Assembly: GCA_022836615.1 (NCBI GenBank)
Contig: MU405215.1
Coordinates: 1-64,000, forward strand
Source of the DNA: Annulohypoxylon bovei var. microspora
Lineage: Eukaryota > Ascomycota > Sordariomycetes > Xylariales > Hypoxylaceae
Reading direction: 5' to 3'
Length of the DNA: 64,000 bases
Position 1 is the first letter of the stretch; every line of letters begins with the position of its first letter. The notes below the pieces were generated by a model that ran no database searches, was not told the DNA's origin, and was given only the letters and a program-made list of their open reading frames with translations. Positions 1 to 11,700 of this stretch are shown piece by piece. The position numbers were made by a program, and so were the translations under genes.

Positions 1-495
1 AAATACATATTTTGGTGGGTATAATGGTATTATGCAGGTATTGTATTTAAATACGGTATCAAGATCCAAAATACGTATTTTGCCGACCCCTACACACATC
101 ATACATGATATTCTAGGTATGTAGGTACCTAAGTGTACGTAACCGAATTGCGTGACAGTCTGAGAATATTACCAACCTCATATTTAGCTCACCCCGCGAA
201 ATCCACCGTGCCAGAGGACATGAGACGGAGACAGCGAGGTCTCATTATTGTTCATTGTTAACCGAGTCTACCTGCGGAGAAATAGCTACAGTTATAATTA
301 TTTGCTATTACAAATGGCTATTAACCTTAGAAGTTCTAACGTTTCTTACATAGTTGTTTGTAGGTATTGTACAGTCAACCATTTAACCAATCAGTTTCCT
401 GGTTACGGTTATAAAAGAAGGTCATAATTACATGAGTTAGCCGTTATCCGATTAGTGATTCGCTTCATTATGTATTCATAGATGATCATCCCCAA
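1..495. other. AT-rich non-coding flank of a transposon relic
   Basis: No open frame of useful length and no recognisable gene. The stretch is AT-rich and has a GGTACC-type short palindrome (gtaggtacct near 121), a motif that recurs between genes throughout the window. It may be older repeat sequence degraded by mutation, but nothing identifies it. Confidence 0.5.
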
Positions 496-603
496 AGAAT
501 GGAGTCAGATTAAGTGCCCCATGTGCTAATGTTACTGTATCGCACTGTGACTGGATCTATCCCCGTATTATGTAATCATTTTTTTTTGCCATAACGCTAA
601 AAC
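496..603 (+). repeat. Left terminal inverted repeat of the transposon
   Basis: 108 bp, the inverse of 2087-2194. It begins agaatggagtcagatta and contains the GTGCCCCATGTGCTAATG core. Similarity stops abruptly after position 603. Confidence 0.9.
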
Positions 604-1420
604 CTATCGTCGGGTCAGTGCTTTGATTACAATCGTCAATGAGGCACTAACGATGAGTCCTAAACCCTCAAAACTTTGTGAGTATGTTTCGAAATGGCGT
701 TTTTTTGCCTTGTAAAATTTATAAAATTTTTTGGCTAATCGTTGCGGTGTTATGGCAGAAAAACCCCTAGAAATTCACCTTGATATTCTCTTACGTGCTG
801 AGCTCTGAAGGGTTGACTTTTACTTTGAAGAAAATGACTAATATGATAAGCTTGGTAACTTAAAAAGGTTACTATTTGATACCTTTTATGTTAGTCATCA
901 TGTTGGGCGACGAATTCTTGATGAAAATCGCGTGCGAGATGGGTTAGTCGACGATTTAGTACCTAAAAAATATTGTATCGACCCTAATTCTAGATAATTA
1001 TATTATGATCCCTGGTTAGATCACAATTTATGCGGCTTGAAATGAAAATTTATATACGAGGAGGTAGATCTCGTCGTCGAGTATTTACAGGCAGGAGATT
1101 AAGATGATAAATGGTATACTCGTTGTGAGAAATATAAATAATTGATATAAAGTGTGGGAATTGATAAGATTTTTTCGAACGAAACGATACGCCACCACCT
1201 TGCCGAAAAAGGCTACCACTTTCGAAACGAATAGTAGAAAGAAAAATTAAACAACAGTATTGTTGAATAATGTATTGTTGCGGTTGATTATGAGAAAGAG
1301 GTGGGATATTGGTGGGATGTGGGGTGGTGATATTGGGTTGTTTTATTTGACGAGATTCATTTTTCTTTCTTGTTACGGCACGTTGGAAAGGTGATATGTC
1401 TATTAGAGGAGAGGCGTGAC

Positions 1421-1972
1421 ATGTTTGTGGTTAATTATATGGTTGAGAAGTTATCTAAGAAACGGCGAGCTGAAGAAAGGCAATGCGAGATCAAATCCGG
1501 GGCCTTTAAGCTTACTCATTACATCGGTATCATAAGATACGATTTTATATCGTCATTTTATTGGTATGAGATGGCAACTAATAAAAACGATAAAATATTA
1601 TTACAAGAGTATATTAAAACCCTCAAATTTTATTTTCTTGTCTTTGAAAACCGTTTCGGGGGTTATAATTTCGTTATATTAGAAGATGGAGATTTAGTAT
1701 ATGGTATACGTAAAGGCAACCTAGCTTATGAATGGAAGAAACGGAATGGTATTAAATCTATCCACACGCCGCCTAGTAGCCTTAAATTAAACTTTGTTAA
1801 ATTTAATATTAGTTGAATTAAAAGTTATTTACGTTATTAGTTATACAATAACGTTGACGAGATAAAAGATTTAGTTAATGTGAAATGGGTAAATTAGGAT
1901 AAATCAGTTATTAATAACAATATTGATAGCATGCTTAAACGTTGGGATAATGTAAAATTAGCATATGGGTAA
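1421..1972 (+). pseudogene. Remnant of Tc1/mariner-type DDE transposase (C-terminal half)
   Basis: One frame, opened by an ATG at 1421, reads through the last part of a DDE_3-type transposase. It has an EDGD block (seen as VILEDGDLVYG), then a stretch with KRNGI, then a block where fungal mariner proteins usually carry a SPDLNP-like motif; here it reads SSLKLNFV, as C-to-T and G-to-A change would leave it. The frame is cut by stops at 1814-1816, 1838-1840 and 1895-1897, yet homology-like sequence resumes in the same frame (IDSMLKRWD, from about 1922) and ends at 1972. The N-terminal half is not readable. Family assignment rests on motif recognition and is an inference. No active enzyme is encoded. 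Confidence 0.65.
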
Positions 1973-2086
1973 AGGATAGCATATTAGTAGCTACTTATTG
2001 ATTATTTTTATTATTGATTTGCTTGGAAAATTGGATTTTTTATGATTAAATCAAAGTTGGGTGTATCTTATGATAGTTTACTGGTA

Positions 2087-2194
2087 GTTTTGGCGTTGTG
2101 GCAAAAAAAAATGATTATATAATACGGGGATAGATCCAGTTACAGTGCAATATAGTAACATTAGCACATGGGGCACTTAATCTGACTCCATTCT
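2087..2194 (-). repeat. Right terminal inverted repeat of the transposon
   Basis: 108 bp, the inverse of 496-603 with six transition differences. It ends with the complement of the agaatggagtc terminus. Confidence 0.9.
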
Positions 2195-2605
2195 GCCCCA
2201 AGTACATTACAATGTATTTACCTGAATAATGTTCACTCCATAAGAGCTAAAAAAGAAGGCAACTATTAAAAGCCGGGCATCGCCGACCACGGCCGTAGCT
2301 AAACTTTACTGGAGCCTTCTAGGTCTCAATTGTGTAAAGTCACAAGTACATAGATATCCCAGGCAGGCCCACTCGGACTTACTCCCAAGTGCCTTTGACC
2401 AACTTCCCATTCAAAACCGACAGGTACGACTACAATCCTCTACTATACATTCTCTAGTTATAACCATCATAACTTACACAAAGAAACTCTAGTTTTCTAG
2501 ATCTCTCCGCATCTCATTGATTTACTCCCACCATCATACCACCGCCATATTTTGCATTCAACCATATTAGTTAATAGTTCGAACACCCGATACTACTCAA
2601 CCACG
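2195..2605. other. Spacer and presumed promoter/5' UTR of the NMN adenylyltransferase gene
   Basis: Between the transposon end and the ATG at 2606. The last 150 bases are C/T-rich (catcatacc, tctctccgcatctc), as is common in fungal 5' leaders. No TATA box was convincingly seen and no ORF is supported. Confidence 0.4.
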
Positions 2606-3790
2606 ATGACGAACGACGCCGCGGGGCCAGCGCCGCAGGCAGCATCGGCCATGACACTAGAAAGCTACACCTTTCCTGCGCACCGGCTTCTGCGACAGCA
2701 AATCGATCCTACACGCACTCCGCTAGTACTTGTCGCTTGCGGTAGTTTCTCTCCTATCACCTATCTCCATCTCCGAATGTTCGAGATGGCCAACGACTAC
2801 GCTCGCATAAATACTCAGTATGAGGTTGTCGGAGGCTGTATGTCACTTAATCTCTTATAATGCTATACATATATTGAAGCCCAAGATCTAATGGGTTTCC
2901 AGATTTATCACCTGTGAGCGACGCTTACAAGAAAGCTGGATTGGCAGAGTCACGCCACAGGTAAGTCACGAGATATGCCCTTCTTCGGCGCTGTTCACGG
3001 CGTTACTGTTCATCATATCGGTACAATTGATTGTCTAATACGCGCTTTGTATAATAGAGTGCGCATGTGCGAATTAGCGGCGGAAGAGACATCAAGTTGG
3101 TTGATGGTTGATCCATGGGAGGCCCTTCAACCCGACTATATGCCGACTGCCAAAGTGCTAGATGTGAGTAAATGTTAAACTTCTTTAGTTGCTTACATCG
3201 CAAAAGTTCCTGGTCATGAATAATCTATCAGAAATAAAAAGTCCCTCAAATTTATTCCCGGTATCTATTGATGGTTACTAACCCGAAACGCTATAGCACT
3301 TCGAACACGAAATTAACCATGCCGGCAATGGCGTTCTGGCTGCAGATGGCGAAACTCGAAGGCCAGTCAAGATCATGCTATTAGCAGGCGCAGACCTCAT
3401 CGGCACCATGTCTACGCCTGGTGTCTGGGCTGAGAAGGATCTCGACCACATCTTAGGCAATTATGGAGCCATGATCGTCGAAAGAGACGGAACAGACATG
3501 GACGAAGCTCTGGCCAACCTAAAGCAATGGGAAGACAATATTCATGTCATCGCACAGATGATACAGAATAACGTGAGCAGTACTAAGATCCGGTTATTCC
3601 TTAGGCGAGAGTAAGTACATTCCCATACTGCTCAATTTTAAATCCGGTCCACTAATCCGAACGCAATAGCATGAGCGTACAATATCTGATTCCGGCATCT
3701 GTCATCCAGTATATCGATCAAAACAGACTTTACACAGATGACGGCGAGGGGAAGTCCAAGGAGAAAGACAAGCAACGAGCAACGAACTGA
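2606..3790 (+). CDS. Nicotinamide/nicotinate mononucleotide adenylyltransferase (NMA1/2 type)
   Basis: Transfers AMP from ATP to NMN or NaMN, the last step common to the salvage and de novo NAD routes. Five exons are predicted: 2606-2837, 2903-2960, 3058-3163, 3297-3610 and 3670-3790, giving 276 residues, close to the family's usual size. Phases agree at every junction. The N-terminal nucleotide-binding signature GSFSPITYLHLRMFEMA (from about residue 46) contains the T/HxxH-like ATP site. Then come YLSPVSDAYKK, the substrate-side WLMVDPWE, a LLAGADLIGTMSTPGVW block, and the C-terminal ISSTxxR-like ATP motif as VSSTKIR. The ATG at 2606 is the first in frame; the frame is open further upstream but only through TTG. 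The gene stands alone, next to the transposon relic, and all motifs are intact, so it should be functional. Confidence 0.93.
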
Positions 3791-6108
3791 AACATCACTA
3801 ACCTACGACATGTATATTCATATTTGATCTACAACTACGTCATGACACATTTGAAAAAGGCCGGTTTTTGGGTTGCGCAAAATTCCGAACTTATTTCTTC
3901 CTTTTCCCCGTATCTTGTACAATGACACAATAGCACACGAAGTGCTCAAGATCCGTGGATGCTCAACGAACATGAGCTAGGCTATGCGGAACTTCCAGAT
4001 GCGGGGGCTTGAAGGCGTATGCCGTCCATAAGAGAGCGGCAGGGGTACAGCTCTAGTCAGCCAAAAAGCGGATGAGGGGCAAAGTGGTGGGGGAAGAGTC
4101 ACAGACAGAAACCCCTCTTGTTGCCCCCAATTCGTAATTCCGGTTTGGAGTATCTATGAGTACACGGGTACCTTATATTGTACCATTGAGAAGTCTGGAA
4201 AGCTTCCAGGCGGCCTCACGACGCTAAACACATTACCAACTTGAGCGTGCTCCTTTTCTTTCCTTTTATTTTGGACGCGGGAATTCATTTGGTATTATTA
4301 TCAGCGACTAGAGATGATATCCATCCTTATACACATATAGAGTGTACATAGGTGCAATCTTGACGCATTGGGTCGACCATCGGTCCCCATTGTCCCACCA
4401 CATACAATATATACCGAAGAAGGTATCCCGTGCTTAATAGCCAGCTCTGCCGGCTCATGAGGTGACTTGTGTCTTATTGGCTGTTGCGTCTTTCATCATA
4501 TCATGGAGAACTACCTCCCTTTTTGTCTCGAGGTGCAACGTCTTGGAGAAGTACGATACGAAGTGATTTCCCTACTATGTATGTAATTAAGATGAAAATG
4601 AAGCGGAGGGGGGTTCCAATCTAGATAAGTGTAGATGGTAGGCATGCGAGCAGTTTCCACGTAAGTAAAAGAGGTCTTGTGGCATCATCAGGGAGCTTCC
4701 CCCAGATAGGTAGGTACCTAAATAAGTATCGTGTGTATTATGTATGTCGCAGCCGTCTTAACTCCATTTGCCCGGTCATCTTTTGCACGCGTCAATTCAA
4801 GCAAAGCCTGCTTTTTTCTTGTGTGTTAAAAAGAAAAGGTTGCGTAATACCTAGATATTTTCCAATATTGAAAATCATTTGCCTAACCGGTAACGGAAAG
4901 TCATATATACAAATGTTGACCTCACTCTTGACGGCTCGACATTTTATACATGTTTCACCAACTTGAACAGCATTTGGTACTGTAGCCCCTTTTTCTTTTT
5001 CTTTTCTTTTTTTAAGAGAAGGAGAAAAAGGAAATTTATATTCGGCATTTATAGGTATATTTTTGAAATAAAATAAAAATTAGTGGTTTGCTATATTTTA
5101 ACCTTAGAAGCCGTACGCGAAATGATAGCGTAGCTGTAAATGCAATCTTCTGTCTTCGTGTAACATCATCCAACCTGATTTATAAGTTACAAGTAGCGTC
5201 AAGCCTCTCATTCTCGCTCATCCCATTATACAAAACTTCATTAAAAACAATTCGGAGTTTCCGTAGGTTGAAGGGTATCAAAGTGCTTATAAGTCGTAAA
5301 AAGAATAGCAGAAAATCGAACTGATAGAGTACAATAACATCGAAAGGAAATGACGGATCATTGACTAACATAGGTAGTTAGAGTATCTAAAAGTGTGTTT
5401 TCGATGTAAATAACTTCAGCCCTTTGCGTTTACTATGTGAAATTGACATATAGTTATAGCCTTTAGAAACTTACCCAGGTACATATCCTATTAATCCGTG
5501 TTCGCCTTCACCTCCCCCCTTTATAATCCGCGCGGTAACTTAATATGTAAACCATTAAGGAAGAATGAGGCGTTTAAACAATTATTCCAGCTGATATTAT
5601 ACATCAATAATCTAACTTTAAATCGTGTTTTTACTAGGTATCTCATAAACAGCTCTCGATAATAAACGATGGAAATAAATATCGACAGAGTTTACTAGGA
5701 TATAGTTCATTAACGGAACGTGGTCATTCTATCTATAGAAGAGTGAATAAATACAAGATAAAGTTTGCTTAAAGTTCTGTATCATTTTGCTCACTCTCCT
5801 TGGGCGAAAGGTTGATATGGCTATAGCAAGGTTTCATAAACGCCAAACCACCTCAACCCGTCTACACTGCGCATGGCTAATCTTAGCCCCCTAAACTTTG
5901 AGAATCTTCTCATCGACATCCACCTATGTGCCTGGTATGCATATATATACCTCTAGTTCATCTACCTCCTATATCTTCTCCCATCAGAAGAGAACTCACT
6001 GGCTTTTCTATTCCTCTCTTCAAACTTGAACCCTAGGAGAAAAGGAGAAGAACCAGTACCTTTAAACACATACACACACGTACTCTCTACCCACTAGCCT
6101 CATAGCCA
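3791..6108. other. 2.3-kb intergenic region without a supported gene
   Basis: Holds only short overlapping open frames with no family resemblance. The part from about 5040 to 5760 is strongly AT-rich and may be degraded repeat DNA. A purine/pyrimidine run (tttttctttttcttttctttttttaagagaaggagaaaaagg) lies near 4990-5030. A TATA-like catatatatacc near 5938 may serve the gene that follows. Confidence 0.5.
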
Positions 6109-6219
6109 ATGATTTGGGGGCTTATTCTAACTATTATTCCTATTTTCTTCGTCCTCGTCTTAATAGCTGGCCTCTCCCTTACTGCCTTCGTCATATTCAT
6201 CTTTTACAGCTTCGCATAA
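6109..6219 (+). CDS. Hydrophobic 36-codon upstream ORF
   Basis: An ATG at 6109 opens a 36-residue frame ending in TAA at 6217-6219. The product is almost all Leu, Ile, Phe, Val and Ala (MIWGLILTIIPIFFVLVLIA and on), so it would form a single membrane helix. It lies 105 bp before the ATG of the coiled-coil gene at 6324, in another frame, probably on the same transcript since a TATA-like sequence stands near 5938. No canonical donor inside it would join it to the next gene. It may be a regulatory uORF, a membrane micropeptide, or chance; hydrophobic composition over the whole frame is the only support. Confidence 0.35.
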   Translation: MIWGLILTIIPIFFVLVLIAGLSLTAFVIFIFYSFA

Positions 6220-6323
6220 AAGGACTAAACGCACCTAATGTTCGCCATCGCCGCCTAAACCTATTAGACCTTGCTCTCAATTACGATTTCGAAAAACATA
6301 CTATAAAACTAAACAAGACCAAT

Positions 6324-7148
6324 ATGTCTTCTAACCCAGAAAGCAAACCGGAAAGCATGAGCAGCGATAAACTGACCTTTGAGATAGATTTGGGTTTATC
6401 CTCAGGGTTCATCCAAGGCTATGATCTCTCATTTATGCCCTCACTACAGAGTTTACCTCAACCGCAACCGCAACTACAGCCGCAATCTGAACAGGCACCT
6501 GTCGACGATTGTCCGGTCGCCCACCTTTGCCCCGTGACCAAAACTTTGACGGCTGGCCCCCTCTGCTCTTACTGTTACTACCACTTAGATGATGATTCCT
6601 CCCCTCCCCCTCCTCCCCCTCCGCCATCCCGATCATCGTCAATCCACTCATCCGCGAGAAACCATGTCTCCTACAGCTGTCTCGAAGCAGAAGCCGAGAG
6701 GATCTGCAGGGAGGCCAATGATTTTGAGCGGCAACTTGTGCGGGCCACGGAGATAATCCGCCAATTAACGGCTGAACGTGATGCTCTTCGGCGCCGCGTT
6801 TCCGAGCTTCAGAGATCGATAACTATTGCAGAGGATTTTGGCCTGAACCTTGATAGGATAGGAGGAAGTGACCCGGAACCTTCATTCGACGGTGTTAGCT
6901 GGGAAGACGTCGACCCCGAGACAGATCTGGAGGCTGGCTCTGTGAGTACCTACCTACTTACTAGGTAGCCCCTAATCTGCCATCACCTTGTTTATTTACC
7001 TTTCCCGCAGCCCCTTTTCTTCTAACTCCCCTTTTTTCTCCACAAATTATTCACATTCGTCGCAGCTAACATGTACTACTAGATCATCTCTTCCTGGGAA
7101 GCCGACGAGTCAGACCTGGAGATCGATCCAGAATGGTTCCGTCGATGA
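6324..7148 (+). CDS. Acidic coiled-coil protein of unknown function
   Basis: Two exons, 6324-6941 and 7083-7148, give 227 residues. The 141-nt intron has donor GTGAGT and a CTAAC branch site 15 nt before the chosen acceptor (ctactag). Residues 1-110 are Ser/Pro/Gln-rich, with a PQPQPQLQPQ stretch, a cluster of Cys and His (CPVAHLCPV...CSYCYYHL, about 68-92, possibly metal-binding) and a run of eight prolines. Residues about 127-175 form a charged coiled coil (EAEAERICREANDFERQL to ALRRRVSELQ). The tail is very acidic. Two other acceptors (near 7010 and 7065) would give different tails; the chosen one keeps the acidic character. I do not recognise the family; a leucine-zipper-like dimer is a reasonable guess. 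Confidence 0.55.
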
Positions 7149-8145
7149 TACCTGTCGGGAAACTCGTTTCCCTCCCCCTACCTGTCTCGCGGGGTGAGAA
7201 TGGGGGTAAGGGGCAGGGCATATAAAGAATCGATATTCCTGAAGATTGATACGTCAAAGCAACGTAGTTATTATGATATTTCATTTCGCCGCAGATCCAT
7301 CACATGTGGTTCTAGCCTCTTTCCCTACCGCTGATCTCTTTGCGGTCTTCAGCGACCTTACACAGCTTGTACCGTTTATCACCACAGCGTTCTCTACGGC
7401 ATCGTTCAGTATGCATCGGAATGCATTAAAACTAAACCGAAGCCAACCCATCATCTCAAGGCTACAGGCTTGGTGTGGTTGATGATAGCACCGCAGGAAA
7501 GTCAACTGTACTCCCAGTTGAAGGATGTTAAGACATGGAATTCGAACGAGATTAAAAGAAAGAGAATTATAGTTAACATTATCGAATGCGGAATGAACGA
7601 AAAGAAGGCGTTCGAATCACTCAGCAGCCTGATTAAACATTATATACCTAATTATAAAAACCTGCCCCAAACATCCACACACTTAGCTTAGATCTTAGAA
7701 TCAGATAACTCTTTCACGACCCTATTACCGGCCAGTGTGCTTTACAATTGGTAGCACCTCTCCATTTCGATCGGGGGACCTCTAGGTTCCCATTGGGATT
7801 CTCGCAACAACGTGGGAAAAGGCCAATATGGCACAAGCAGAAGCTTTCCGTAACAAGGAGGAAGACGAGATACCCGTCAACTTTCTCACTGCCGAAATAC
7901 ACTGTTGTGCCGAGAACCCCGGCTTCGCTAAACGATCAGTACACAAGACAGGGACCAAGCCCCGGTTCGATGAGAGAAGAGTTGTCTATCGCCTCTCACG
8001 CACCGCAATGTTAGCAAAATCCTCTGCGACCCATTGTTGCCGACTGGCGACGAGAAAGCTTGAAGCTGTCGAGAGATTTGGCAAGTCTATCGGATCAACT
8101 TATTCTTCCATTATTGCCTACACCCTATCATTATGGTGAGAGCTG

Positions 8146-8232
8146 CAGGATTCGAACCTGCGCGGTTTCCCGGGGGGTTAGATCTGAAAAGTTAGTGTTG
8201 GCGCATTTGGTGATGTCGTCAAGGCAATATTG
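8146..8232 (-). tRNA. Degenerate tRNA-Ser-like sequence (probably a pseudogene)
   Basis: Read on the minus strand, the 3' half looks like a nuclear tRNA-Ser: a long variable arm (CCCCCCGGGAAACCGCG), a perfect T arm (GCAGG-TTCGAAT-CCTGC) and a 3' acceptor strand AGCTCTC. The 5' half does not fold: no GAGAGCT acceptor strand is present, the D arm keeps only traces (AAATGCGCC), and no proper anticodon stem can be drawn, so no anticodon is assigned. The damage could be mutation of a duplicated tRNA gene. Confidence 0.4.
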
Positions 8233-8415
8233 GAAGAAGAAAGGTAGTTCTTATTAAACACATTGTTCAAGAAGAAGAGGATCGAGGCGGGGTTTGTCAT
8301 TTTTGTCTCTTAGTAGAACGTATTACGGTGTGCTGAGAGGGTTGTTTCTTATCTGATCCTATAACATTTTCTTATACTATATCTTTCCTCCCACATCAAA
8401 ATCAATGATACCTAG

Positions 8416-8450
8416 GTAGGTACCTTACCTACTAAGGTACCTTACCTACT
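8416..8450. repeat. Short tandem duplication rich in GGTACC
   Basis: The unit aggtaccttacctact occurs twice in a row, next to cctaggtaggtacc. It is one of many CCTAGG/GGTACC-type islands in this genome. Confidence 0.6.
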
Positions 8451-8754
8451 GATAGGCAACATATAGAACCGTGCTCGCATTACACCTGCACGTGTAAGAC
8501 AGCCATGACGTGTATCGAACTGCTGTATTGTTCTACATATTAACCTATCATCTTCTAATGATATCTCGCATAATCCCATACCCAAGCTAACCCAATTTAC
8601 TAGCACCTCTCTCTATTACTCCAAAAGATAAAAAGGAAGAATACGCTTGGTCAATGGTCCCGTGAATGCTGTGCTGTCTGTGATGCCGTATTCCTCGATA
8701 TCATACATTTCACTCTCATCCCTCCCCTCTTTCTTTCGTTCTTGCTTCTCTTTC

Positions 8755-11700
8755 TCACTCATCATCGTCGTCGGAATCGCTCTCATCCGGTACGAGAGCC
8801 CTATACCGCCTATTTGCTAGATCCTCGACAAGCCCCCCCTCGCTCTCGGGATCGACGTAACCCTCCCCTCCGACGAGCGACAGCGCCACCGGCAGGAAGA
8901 TGAGAGCGTGCGTGCCCGCGAGGACGACGAGGGATAGCCAGACCCTGAAGTAGTAGATCTCGAAGATCTTGGAGCGGGTGAAGGCGAGGACGCACACTCC
9001 CAATAACTTGGTCACCGTGATGCCGCTGAAGACAGACCCGCCCACGTTGACGAGCGCGGTCCAGGCCCTCGCGTCGCGGCCGCGGAAGCGGTTCTTAGCG
9101 CGCTCCATTACGGATCCGGAAGGGAACATGAAGGCGCGGGCGATGTGGGCGCAGAATTCGACTGCGATGCCGACACAGATGATCAGGTTGACTAGCGAGA
9201 CCGCGTTGAGGGACACGTTGAAGGCTGCCATGGCGCCGATGATGTCGACGACGATCATGACGACAGTTAGCGTGACGACGAGCGCGGTGACGACGGAGCC
9301 TAGGAGGATGGACGAGACGACGAATATTATGGCCACGGCAGAGCCGAGGAGCGTGGCGGTTAAATTGACAATGCTCGCGTATTGGTCGAAGAAGATGTAG
9401 AATATGCTGTAGGGGAAGATCTCGACCCCGGTGCTGGCGCTGACATCGTTAGCAATGCGACGAGCTGATGCGTAGGCATTGATGAAGTCGTCTTGACTAC
9501 GCAAGGGCTTGTGCATAGTTCGGAAATGACTCGCGGGAACGGTAAGCTTTTCAGCGTCTACAACAACGGCTTGACCATAAGAGGCCTGGCCGGCTAAAGG
9601 ACAGTCATCGGTGGTTGGTGCTTGTAGGTATTTCTGCAAGTAATGGACGAACTCATCGCCTTCGGGCATGCCGTGAAGGGTGATATTCCAAGATGGGTCT
9701 CGGCTGGCGAAGCAGACATGGTTATCTTCCTTACAGCATTTTTCAAAATCAGGGTTCAGCCAGAGGAAGAAGTCGTCGAGCCAGCTAGCAGTTGGGGAGG
9801 ATATATAAGAAACGTCAGGTCGCTTGCGCTCTTGTTCGAGAACATTTGTGAGAGAAAACTGTTCGCAAGTTGTAAAGCGCGAACAAATGTCTCTTTGGCT
9901 GTCGCGCCCAGTGACGTTCAAGTCCTTAGTTACAAAGTATACAGGCGGGCCGGTCTCCATGTAACTGTACACATCGTTGAAATAATCGATGAGATACGAG
10001 CTATCGGGTAAAGCAACGCGTTGGTCCAAGCCAAGTTTGACGTACGGAATCAAAGCAACACCAGCGGCTAGAAGGCCGAGGAAAGTGGCGACGACGAGAA
10101 CCTTGACCTTCTTGCCAAGAAGAGCGGGCGCATAATACTTCCGAATGAATTGCTGTAACCAAGTTTCGTCTGGTATATCGTAGGGGCGAGGGCCACCGGG
10201 GCCGTTACTACCACTCATATGAACGCGAGCTGCTTTGACCTGAACACAGGGGAAGCAGTCCGCTCTGTGGTCCTCGGTCCGCATTTGATTATAAGACAAA
10301 ATAGAGATAAAGAGTGTCATCTGGAGGAGAGCGTTGATGAAAACTGCACCTGCGGCGTAGATTGCGAAGTTTCGTACAGCCGGCATTCCAACAAATGCAC
10401 CGAGAGCAAAAGAGACAGTTTCTGTAATCGCCGAGAAAAGGATGGAGGGACCCATTCGTCCAAGTGCTCTAGCGATCCTTTCCTCGACCATCGCATCCGG
10501 ATGGCTTAGATTGACACGCTCAAATTCGTGAACGATCAGGAAGATGTTGTCCACTCCGACGGCCAACACGATGAAGGGAATAACCTCAGCGATAATAAGC
10601 GTAGCCTTAATACCCGCCCAAGAAAAGAGTCCAATAGACGCTATAATCGACATTAAGACGATCAAGATACCAACAAGGCCAAGCGTAAACTTGCTCTGGA
10701 CCAATGCGACGGCTGGGTTCCTGACCAGCTCGCGGACAGTCATGCTAGTCGAGCCCAAGGCAAGAGAGGCATAGAAAAACATGACAATATAGCTTATTAC
10801 GATGATCGTTGCGTCGCTGTTCGTAGACATGTTCAGCTCTTCCTCTAAACTGATTTCTGTTGAGAAAGAAAGCCGCAGGCCTCGTTCGGTTGCCTCCTTC
10901 TGAGCCTCCAGGAGCCGGTCCTTCAAAGTTCGTTCCCAGTCCATAGTATGAGTAAGTTCGGGGCTATCCTCCGGATGGTTATTAACAACCCAGGTTACCG
11001 TTATAGCCCTCGCCTCGGTGATATTGTCGATACTATCGTAGTCACCTAGAATCATATTTGGTTCTATTGGCTGCCCGAAATCCGGCCGGCAATTTACGGG
11101 AGATTCAGCACACTCCTTAAACTGTGATCTCCAATTTTTCGTGCCGTCGAAATAGACGGTAGGAGACTGCACGACGCAGGCAGAGCTAAGTGGCTTGAAG
11201 CATACGTCCTGCAAGGTAGTGCCAAAGTTTTTCGTCTTGAGCTGTCTGACACTCGCCTCAACTTCCGACCACCATGTTAGGGTTTCGTAGCTGAGTACTG
11301 GGCCAGGTTCAGACTGTGTATCATTCACCAAGAAGACCTTCTGTGCGCGATAGAATGCACCGAAATTTTCGTCGAAGAAGGCCTTCTCTCGGGCCGCTGG
11401 CGAGTCTGGGCTAATCCACAACCTCGCAGGATCCTTCTCTACCCCGAACTTGACCCAACCAACGCTTAAGACGATAACCACTGACAAGCTAAGGAATATG
11501 GTGATCCCCGGAAATCTTGCGCAGAGATGACCTAGCTTGCTGAAAGCAGTATCGCACCAAGCGTTGATCGAGTAGTTTCTCTGCGGTTGATCGTACATAG
11601 CGCCGTTACGGACAAGGTCGCCTTCATCTTCATCATCACTGGGTTCAGCAGCTTGTAGAAGGTGAAGACGTTCACTCCGCCGTTGCGCATGCTTCATCCA

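Larger units (their letters stand above)
496..2194. mobile_element. RIP-mutated Tc1/mariner-like DNA transposon with 108-bp terminal inverted repeats
   Basis: The ends at 496-603 and 2087-2194 are inverted copies of each other, matching at 102 of 108 positions with no gaps. Between them lies AT-rich DNA with a broken DDE-transposase reading frame on the + strand (1421-1972). All six differences between the ends are transitions, five of them at CpA/TpG, which is the RIP context. The short string ccccaa stands just outside both ends (490-495 and 2196-2201), offset by one base. This may be target-site duplication or chance; the TA duplication usual for Tc1/mariner is not seen directly at the ends. 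The element is a dead single copy here. Boundaries are sure for the repeats, less so for the exact termini. Confidence 0.85.
7149..8754. other. Intergenic region with a tRNA relic and short repeats
   Basis: Several overlapping short frames (7246-8257) show no family resemblance and are taken as chance. It holds a tRNA-like relic at 8146-8232 and a direct repeat of aggtaccttacctact near 8416-8450. Confidence 0.45.

Noticed and set aside
7730..7800. aattggtagcacctctcc stretch resembling a tRNA D arm
   Set aside because: No matching acceptor stem or proper T arm; anticodon stem needs several G-T pairs.
7748..8139. Overlapping frames of 88 and 103 codons
   Set aside because: They overlap each other in different frames, the first has no natural context, and neither resembles a known protein.
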